Below, one piece after another: positions 56,414 through 64,000 of a stretch of 64,000 nt of DNA. The stretch is from Plasmodium relictum (lineage: Eukaryota > Apicomplexa > Aconoidasida > Haemosporida > Plasmodiidae). The stretch's first letter is position 1. Each line of letters opens with the position of its first letter. A program made the position numbers and the translations under genes. Below the pieces are notes generated by a model. That model saw nothing but the letters and a program-made list of their open reading frames with translations. It ran no database searches and was not told the DNA's origin. The stretch is from positions 1,629,562-1,693,561 of the forward strand of contig NC_041687.1 of NCBI RefSeq assembly GCF_900005765.1. Direction: 5' to 3'.

Positions 56414-59400
56414 ATGGGGATATATTACAAATTTGCTTTTTTAATGTACTTTTACTTTAATAATGTAAAGGCTATAAATAATCCTCAAGAGGAGTTTATG
56501 GATAGATTTAACATAAAAAAGAATCATGTAAATATAAGATGGGAAAATAGTGGTAAATATGGAGAAGGAGATCTTAAATATAATATAGGTAAAAAAAGAA
56601 TTTTATAAATTATATCATTTTTATGTGTTTAATAATTTTTATGCTTAAATATTATATTTTGAAAATGTTGTATAAAAATGGATTTATTTCATTTAATAGT
56701 AAAACAATTTTCATATACAACTTGTATTAATTTCGTAATAAATAAATTTTTATTAGACATTTTTTTTTTTTAAATTAATAAAAAAGATCTATACTATGAA
56801 ATCTTAATTTATTTTTGTTGTTATTATACTTAATTTTTTTTAAGATTAATAATTATTTCTTTTTTTCTTAAGAATCTGATCCTTATAAATAGCATGCTTT
56901 ATTATTATTCCTTTTTTTTTTTTTCTTTTGTATTTATTTATTTTTTTTACCATATTATTTTCTATTAATCCTTTTCATTCAATTTATTTTATTCCATTAT
57001 TTTTTATTATTCTCTATTATTTCTCTCCGTCCACTTAATTTCATGATAATACCTTTTATTATTTTCCATAATTTCACTTTTTCTGTATTTCTTTCTGTAA
57101 ATTTTAGAAGATAAATATGATGTATATTCTAGATTTAGTACATCAGAAACATTAGATACATGCCCTAATCATGAAAAGCCAGGAATATATAGAGGTAGCT
57201 GCCCTAATTATGGAAAAACCTTTTTAATGGATTTCAAAGCAGGTACATATAATGAAGATTTTTTAAATGAAATTAGTTTTGGTATTTTGGATAAAAAAAT
57301 GTCGCGAAAGATGGAAATTCCACCTTCCAAGAGTGGACTAGCAATGTATCAAGGTTTTTTTAGGACTTGCCCTTATGACGAAAATCATAGTTCAATTTTA
57401 AAAAAAGAAAATGAATATAGCATGTGTTTCAAAACTTTTTATAATAAGTATTTATCTACAAGAATTAAAAAAAGGAATTTTAGAAATCAATATTTATATT
57501 ATAGTTCTCATGGCCTAGGAGGTCGATTAGGTTCTAATGTAGAATATCCTTATCGCAACTATGATCCAGCCGAAAATTATGTAACTAAAAAAATGAGAAA
57601 TCCACATTTAATAAAGAATTTGGCTGATTGTTCTATTTATTCTCATTGTATAGGCCCATGCCTTGACAAAGATTTTAAAAATAGATGCTTTCGTAGTTTG
57701 CCTGTTATTTTTAATCATCAAACCAGAGAATGTGTTATATTAGGAACCCACGAACAACACAGAACCAATAATTGCCTATCTATAAATTCACAGAGACATG
57801 AGAGATGTTTTTTACCAATAAAACATGAAAAAGGAAAAGAATGGACTTATGCATCATCTTTTTTACGCCCAGATTATCAGATAAAATGCCCCCCTAGATT
57901 TCCACTAAATAATACAGAATTTGGTTATTTTAACTACAGAACTGGTGAATGTGAAAGTGCTAGAAAACGTTACGCCAATTATAGAATTTCCTTTAAGGAA
58001 TGTATCGAACGATTATTTCATTCTTCTCCAGAATATGATGATACGAGAAGAGAAAGATATTTATGGGGAGTTTGGATTTTAGATTCCAATATTGAGAAAT
58101 TAACTTCAATGGATGATTTTGGAACATGCTCCATTTTAAATAAAACTCCAACATGTGTCTTAAAAAAAGAAAATTATTTTTCTTTCACTTTCTTAACAGC
58201 AAATTCTTTTGACCCTAATCAAAATATAACATATCCAGAAATAGAAAAACAAGTGATAACACATGGCAAAGATACAAGTGAAACTAGAGAAATAGTTACA
58301 AAAAATAGCGAAAGCGATATAATAATAGATGAAAATAACACAAAAGAAAAAAAAAAAGCTAGAAATTATAATAAACCAATAAATCAGTTGGTTATACTCC
58401 CATCTTCTGAAAATTTACAAGAAAATAAGGAATCTACTCATAAAATACATATGCAAGGCAATCATATGTTGCATCCTCAAGAAATTAATACAATACAGTC
58501 TCAAAATAATTACCTTGTGCATTCTCAAGGTAATCGTAAAATTTCACCTCAAAGATACCGTGCATCTCAATCTCAAAATAATTATATGAATAACTCTAAA
58601 AATGATGAAATACCAACTCCAAAAAATGAAAATAATAATTTAAAATCAAGGAAAAACCCTCAAGAAGAATTTATGGAAAAATTTGATATACCGAGTAATC
58701 ACATTTATATAGAATGGAAAAAACAGGGAATATATGGAGAGAATAATTTTAAATATGATATAATATCTAATAAAACTGCTGGAACTAATAAATCATTATT
58801 AATTGATAAAAGTGAAGATATATGTCCAAATCATACTATTCCAGGAAGAGCGCAAGGGAGTTGCCCCAATTATGGTAAAACTATTTTGGTCGGAGCACTT
58901 GAGAATACATCTCATATAAATTTTAACTTAGACTTTTTAAATGAAATACATACAGGATTTCTCAACAAAAAAGTTAACAGTGATGTGGAACTTCCTTTTG
59001 AAAAAAGCGGGATAGCTATGCATCATGGTGTTGATAACTCTTGTCCAGAAAGTAATAAAGATGAAGAATTGCTTAAAAAAAAAGATAATTACAATTATGA
59101 TATGTGTAAATCTCACATATTTTCTAAACGTATAATTATGAAAGAATATGATAAAGGATCCAGAAAATTTAAATATTATGGTCTCTATGGTTTAGGTGGA
59201 AGATTAGGGTCTCATATTAAAAGAGATGAAGAAAAACATAAAGCAGACCAAAATTATTTAACTTTACCAATGGAAAATCCATCATTAATAAGAAATTTGT
59301 TTGACTGTTCCATATACTCATATTGTGTAGGACCTTGTCTAGAAAATTCATATAAAAATAAATGCTTTCGTAATTTACCTGCATTCTATAATCATTCCAC

Positions 59401-62249
59401 AAAGGAATGTGTTATACTAGGTACACATGAACAAGAAAGAATTCAAGAATGCAGAAAATTAAACAAGGACAAAAATGTTCCTAATTGTCAAACAATTAGA
59501 AAAACAAAACATTCAAAAGATTGGACATATGTCACATCGTTTATTAGACCTGATTATGAAAAAAAATGTCCTCCAAGATTCCCTCTAAAATCATTAGTTT
59601 TTGGAATTTATGACGAAAAAACAGGGAAGTGTGAAAGCTTGATGAAAGAAAAATATATCATTAAAATTGAAAATTTTAATCCGTGTTTAGAATATTTGTT
59701 TTTAGCTTCATCAGATAGCTTATACCCTGGTGTCAAATATAACTTTTGGGGTATCTGGGTTCCAAATCATCCCATTAATAAAGAAAACATTAGCACAGCG
59801 AAAGGAAAATGTTATCACATGAATGTAAAACCAACATGTGTTATACATAAAGACAATCACTTTTCTTTTACATCACTTACAACAAACGACATTAATTTTG
59901 AGCAAGATTTTAGCGTGCCAAAAGTGGAAGAATTAATAACCATAGAGACAAAAAATGATTCAATAGAACAAAAGAAATCAGATAAGGAAAATGAAATTAT
60001 ACAGTCATTAAATCATGAAAAAATAAAAACTGGAATTCCAGTTGACTACGCTAAATTATCTGAATACGCAAAATCTGGAAGTGACAATAAAAAAAATGGA
60101 CCTATGAGAAAAGAAGATGATGAAGTAAGAAAAGCTGAAGAAGCAAGAAGAACTGAGGAAGCAAGAAGAACTGAGGAAGCAAGAAGAACTGAGGAAGCAA
60201 GAAGAACTGAGGAAGCAAGAAAAGCTGAAGAGGCAAAAAAAGCTGAAGCAGCAAAAAAAGCTGAAGCAGCAAAAAAAGCTGAAGCAGCAAAAAAAGCTGA
60301 AGCGGCAAGAAAAGCTGAATCAGCAAGAAAAGCTGAAGCGGCAAGAAAAGCTGAAGCGGCAAAAAAAGCTGAAGCGGCAAGAAAAGCTGAAGCGGCAAGA
60401 AAAGCTGAAGCAGCAAGAAAAGCTGAAGCGGCAAGAAAAGCTGAAGCGGCAAGAAAAGCTGAAGCGGCAAGAAAAGCTGAAGCGGCAAGAAAAGCTGAAG
60501 CGGCAAGAAAAGCTGAAGAAGCAAGAAAAGCTGAAGAAGCAAGAAAAGCTGAAGAAGCAAGAAAAGCTGAAGAAGCAAGAAGAGCTGAAGAAGCAAGAAG
60601 AGCTGAAGAAGCAAAAAAAGCTGAAGAAGAAAGAAAAGCTGAAGCAGCAAGAAAAGCTGAAGAAGAAAGAAAAGCTGAAGAAGAAAGAAAAGCTGAAGAA
60701 GAAAGAAAAGCTGAAGAAGAAAGAAAAGCTGAAGAAGAAAGAAAAGAGGAAGATAAAAAAAAAATCGAAACTAAAGGAGAAGATAATAGCGGGGATAGAG
60801 TTGTACCAGAAAATAATAATGATTTTGAAAAATCTAAGTTAGAAGATAGTGCTAAAAATATTAAACAATATTCTGGTTTTAAGCCAATTTCAGATAATAA
60901 TGTGCAAGACTTAGATTCTTCACTAAAAGAAGTTACTGATTCACTTAATTATAAATTAGTTGAACCAACAAATTTGGATAGGAATAATTTTAATATAAAT
61001 ACTACAACTAATGAGGATTCATATTCTGAAAGTAATTCATATTTACATCCTGCATATCCGGAAGGTAATTTTTCTTTATTTATATTTTTAACTCTTTAAG
61101 AGATATGTCTACATTTTTATTATATCATGACATTATTTTATTAACTTAAATTCTTAAGTGAATACAATTGATTACATTTATATAATAAAATTATTGTAGT
61201 ATGTTGATAATAATTTATTCTCTATATATGTTTAATAATCTAATTATTTTTAAATACACAAAATAAAAAGTATACATGAAAAGGAAATATCATGAATTTA
61301 ATATAATATATTTTTTAATGATACAATTTGCAAAAAAATTTTTATTTCTTTTTTTTAGAAGAGGAAAAAGAAAAGGCAATAAGAGGAGATTTTGATAATG
61401 AAAGTTCTGGTAAGGAAGTATTAAATAATCATAATAAATCTAATGATGTTAAGGATTATAAGTCTAGAGATATCAATAAAACAAGGGAGGAAATAATAAG
61501 TTTATCAAAAAAAAACATGTGTAAAAACGACATTTCATCAAAATATTGTGAGTTCGTGAAGGAAAGTATATCTTCAGGTTCTTGTTCTAATGAAGAAATA
61601 AAATATTTATGCTGCTCAGTTTCAGATTATTGTTTAAGATTCTTTGATCATAATTCAAATCAATATTACGATTGCACTAAAACAGAATTTTCTGATCCAT
61701 CGTACAAATGTTTCAAAAAAAATGAATTTTCAAGTAACTTCGATATTTAAGAAAAGATAAATTATTAAAAAAAAAAAATAATAAAATATATTATTTTAAT
61801 TTTTTTTTTCATTTAAGAATACTATAAATATTTTTATGAAGTTACCTTTTTTTATAGAAATGGCTTATTTTGCTGGAGCAGGAATAGCTCTGATACTCCT
61901 ATTTGCCATTGGTTCAAAAATCATTACGGACAAATCGTTAGCAAAAAGAAAAAAAAAAATTCCCTTTAATTATACTTTTTTTTTTTTTAATTAATTTTTA
62001 ATTACAATAAAAATTACATAAATATATATATATGTTAACAGATTTGAAGAGGCTGAATTTGATGGATTTGAAGGAGATTATGATAAAATTTATACATTAG
62101 CAATGATATGTAATATTAATTTAAAATATAAAAATAATAAACTAATATAAAAAATTATATAAATTATTACATTTTTTTCTTTTTTAGCTAATGATCAAAT
62201 GATGCAAACAGATCCTTCAGATTATGCTGAATACAGTTCTGATAAATAA
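56414..62249 (+). CDS. MAEBL: MAEBL, AMA1/EBL chimeric surface ligand, six exons
   Basis: Exons 56414-56588, 57108-61064, 61359-61733, 61858-61936, 62042-62109 and 62188-62249 splice in phase to 1,571 residues. MAEBL is a type I membrane adhesin of sporozoites (salivary gland attachment) and merozoites. Order: signal peptide (about 1-20); M1 AMA1-like cysteine domain (about 22-435); linker rich in Gln/Asn; M2 domain (about 574-1000); a hexapeptide repeat (about 1064-1272); an EBL-type cysteine-rich region in exon 3 (from CKNDISSKYCEFV through YLCCSVSDYCLRFF to YDCTKTEFSDPSYKCF); a membrane helix in exon 4 (YFAGAGIALILLFAIGS); and an acidic cytoplasmic tail in exons 5-6 ending DYAEYSSDK. M1 and M2 both open NPQEEFM and contain CPN...GSCPNYGK. 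The donor of exon 4 (GTTAGC) is a weak splice site but the only one in phase. Confidence 0.95.
56891..56898. promoter_or_regulatory. AGCATGCT palindrome in MAEBL intron 1
   Basis: This 8-bp palindrome contains GCATGC, the core of AP2-Sp-type sites, inside the unusually long (519 nt) first intron of MAEBL. A regulatory role is inference. Confidence 0.3.
60127..60750 (+). repeat. 18-nt tandem repeat coding (K/R)AE(E/A)AR in MAEBL
   Basis: About 34 consecutive 18-nt units encode variants RTEEAR, KAEAAK, KAEAAR, KAEEAR, RAEEAR and KAEEER in blocks. Neighbouring units are nearly identical at third positions (GCG or GCA blocks), indicating recent expansion. The antisense frame is open throughout but encodes only a Leu-rich repeat artefact. 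Confidence 0.95.
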
Positions 62250-64000
62250 CAAAGTATATATTAATTTAATTATTTGTACATTTTTAAGCATCTCATATTT
62301 TATTTTAAATATATATATGCATATATATATGTTAAATGATTTTAAAAAGTTATACATTTTAAATGAATTTTAAATTTTTACATTAAATCAAACTACAAAT
62401 TAGAGTAAATTTTTTTTTTTATTTTTAATAAAAAATCTATGTACATTCATATTTCTAAACGCATAATTAGCATTTCATTAGTTTTTAAGAAAGAAAAAAT
62501 TTATATGAAATTTTTTTTTTGTATTTGCATTTTTCCTTTTTTCATCCCCTTTTTTTTTTAGTCGCATATTTTTAAATATAATTTTATTAACATTAATATT
62601 GCATATTCCAAAAAATGTTTGAAAATTTTTTTTTTGAAATAAAAAAAATATTTACTAACATATATAATAAAAATATTAATTATAATGAAAAAATTTTATA
62701 TAATGATGGTAAAATATCAATTTAAGATTTTTAATAAAGGAGACTTAATTAGTCTTTTTCTATATTATGGTAAAATTTAGATACTTAATTCATAAAGTAA
62801 AATGAAGAAATAAAATAAAATGAATGGTAGTAGAAATAATAAAATTTTTTTTAATTTATATTCTTATTAGTTTATATATAATAAATAAAATGTAGTTATT
62901 TTGAAATACATACATTTCACTTTCTTAAATTTAATTTTGGAGAGGCTATTCAGAATTTTGAAAGGGAAAACTGATTATATTTTGATAATTTTTTTGTTTT
63001 GAGTATATGCATTTTATAATATATACTTAAAGAACATAAAAAATTTTCAAAATGAACGAAGATATATAATGTTGTAAAAAAATTAAAAATGTATAATATA
63101 CATGTATACTGTTATTGAAATCCACAATAGATTTAACGAAAGTCATTTTTTAGTAGAAGAATAATTTTAGTTTATAAGTAAAATAAAAATAAAAAAATTT
63201 TCTATTTTCTGTGAATATTAAAATTAATTAAAAGAATTTTTTTGCACTAATATATATAGAGTAAATAAAATCATTCGTAGAAAAAGATGAAAATTAAAAA
63301 AAAAATTTATATTATGGAAAAACATTTTATTTTATTAAAGAAAAATTTAATACATTTTAAAATTTTATTTAATATTTTATCTTATTTAATTTCTTTAATT
63401 TAAACTCTACTATTAATTTTATTTAATATATATTAAAATTAATAACAAGATGGACTAATTTGAAATTCTATTAAAACAGAAGCCATATTTTAGTAATAAA
63501 GTTCCTAAATAATGAGAATAATAATTCGTATAATGAACAAAAAAAAATTAAAAATACACTATATTTTTTAAATACTTTCCAGACAATTATTTTATAGGCA
63601 TATTATTTTACCCTTTTTCTTCAACATATATAAAAAAATAAAATTTATGTAAATTATGTAGACTTCACATTATCATATGTAATAAAAAAGGAATAGTACT
63701 ATTAGAAAAAAAATAAGTAACCAAAAGCATAATCACTATGCTTTCTTAGTTTATAGAGATATATATTTTTAAGAATAAAACACAAAAGAAAATTTTTCAT
63801 CTTATAATTGGAGGCATACGAATCCTTATGTATTTTTAGATAATGGAAATCATTACGTAAAAACACAAAAATTAAAGTACAAATTCTCAAAAGTTTATTA
63901 AAGTGTTTTTCTTGGTTTTCACTTTTATATTAATATATAAGGAAAAAATTGAAAAAATACTTAATTTCTAGGAAATGCTAAAATAATTATAATATTAATT
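62250..64000. other. Gene-free right end of the window
   Basis: This is the 1.75 kb downstream of MAEBL. No credible ORF, RNA gene or telomere-type repeat is seen. A minus-strand 62-codon frame (63702-63890) lacks support. In other Plasmodium species MAEBL lies near the chromosome end, so subtelomeric sequence may follow outside the window. Confidence 0.55.

Noticed and set aside
60102-60650. Minus-strand 182-codon Leu-rich repeat ORF
   Set aside because: It is the antisense of the MAEBL hexapeptide repeat; the repeat lacks stops in that frame by its composition.
56414-62249. AMA1 instead of MAEBL
   Set aside because: Two tandem AMA1-like domains, a long charged repeat and an EBL-type cysteine tail are the MAEBL arrangement; AMA1 has a single ectodomain.
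63702-63890. Minus-strand 62-codon ORF at the right end
   Set aside because: No domain, no splice partners and no context; the length is within chance for this region.
1-64000. tRNA, rRNA, CRISPR array, bacterial-type operon or mobile element
   Set aside because: I saw no cloverleaf-like G+C-rich segments, no regularly spaced repeat-spacer array, and no transposase or reverse-transcriptase motifs; gene structure is eukaryotic throughout.

Overview
The window is nuclear DNA from a malaria parasite (Plasmodium). Intergenic DNA is almost pure A+T. Proteins carry huge Asn-rich low-complexity blocks, genes run on both strands, short GT-AG introns are common, and several genes are Plasmodium- or Apicomplexa-specific, including the invasion ligand MAEBL and an Asn-rich protein that fits SLARP/SAP1. 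The extreme A+T content would fit an avian-malaria-type or P. falciparum-like genome. I cannot name the species.

Layout, left to right: a kinesin running off the left edge (-); a 2,587-residue Asn-rich protein that carries a split pRiA4b ORF-3-like domain (-); a seven-exon YIP1-family Golgi/ER membrane protein (+); the SLARP/SAP1-like protein (-); an ENY2/Sus1-like small protein (-); a very large tubulin-tyrosine-ligase-like enzyme (+); an arginine-methyltransferase-like protein (+); a 76-residue single-helix membrane protein (-); farnesyltransferase beta (-); a five-exon Zc3h12a-type (NYN) ribonuclease-like protein (-); mitochondrial F1 ATP synthase delta (+); and MAEBL in six exons (+). After MAEBL the last 1.75 kb shows no gene. 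Two further small ORFs (53.7-54.0 kb and 55.55-55.74 kb) are possible genes.

From memory, this order matches the end of P. falciparum chromosome 11 (SLARP PF3D7_1147000 to MAEBL PF3D7_1147800) and the start of P. berghei chromosome 9 (MAEBL PBANKA_0901300, SLARP PBANKA_0902100, kinesin-X3 PBANKA_0902400). The twelve genes counted here equal the number of steps between the berghei identifiers, which supports both the gene count and the SLARP assignment.

Most domain calls appear only after splicing exons by hand. Every junction given below was checked for GT-AG (once GC-AG) and for reading phase, except one in the ENY2-like gene, which does not resolve. The genes do not form an operon. The common thread is a conserved syntenic block with cytoskeletal (kinesin, TTLL), secretory (YIP1), mitochondrial and sporozoite-stage (SLARP, MAEBL) functions. 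The least expected results are the pRiA4b fold interrupted by about 1,750 disordered residues, the hidden NYN ribonuclease, and a degenerate tandem repeat of about 105 nt upstream of SLARP.
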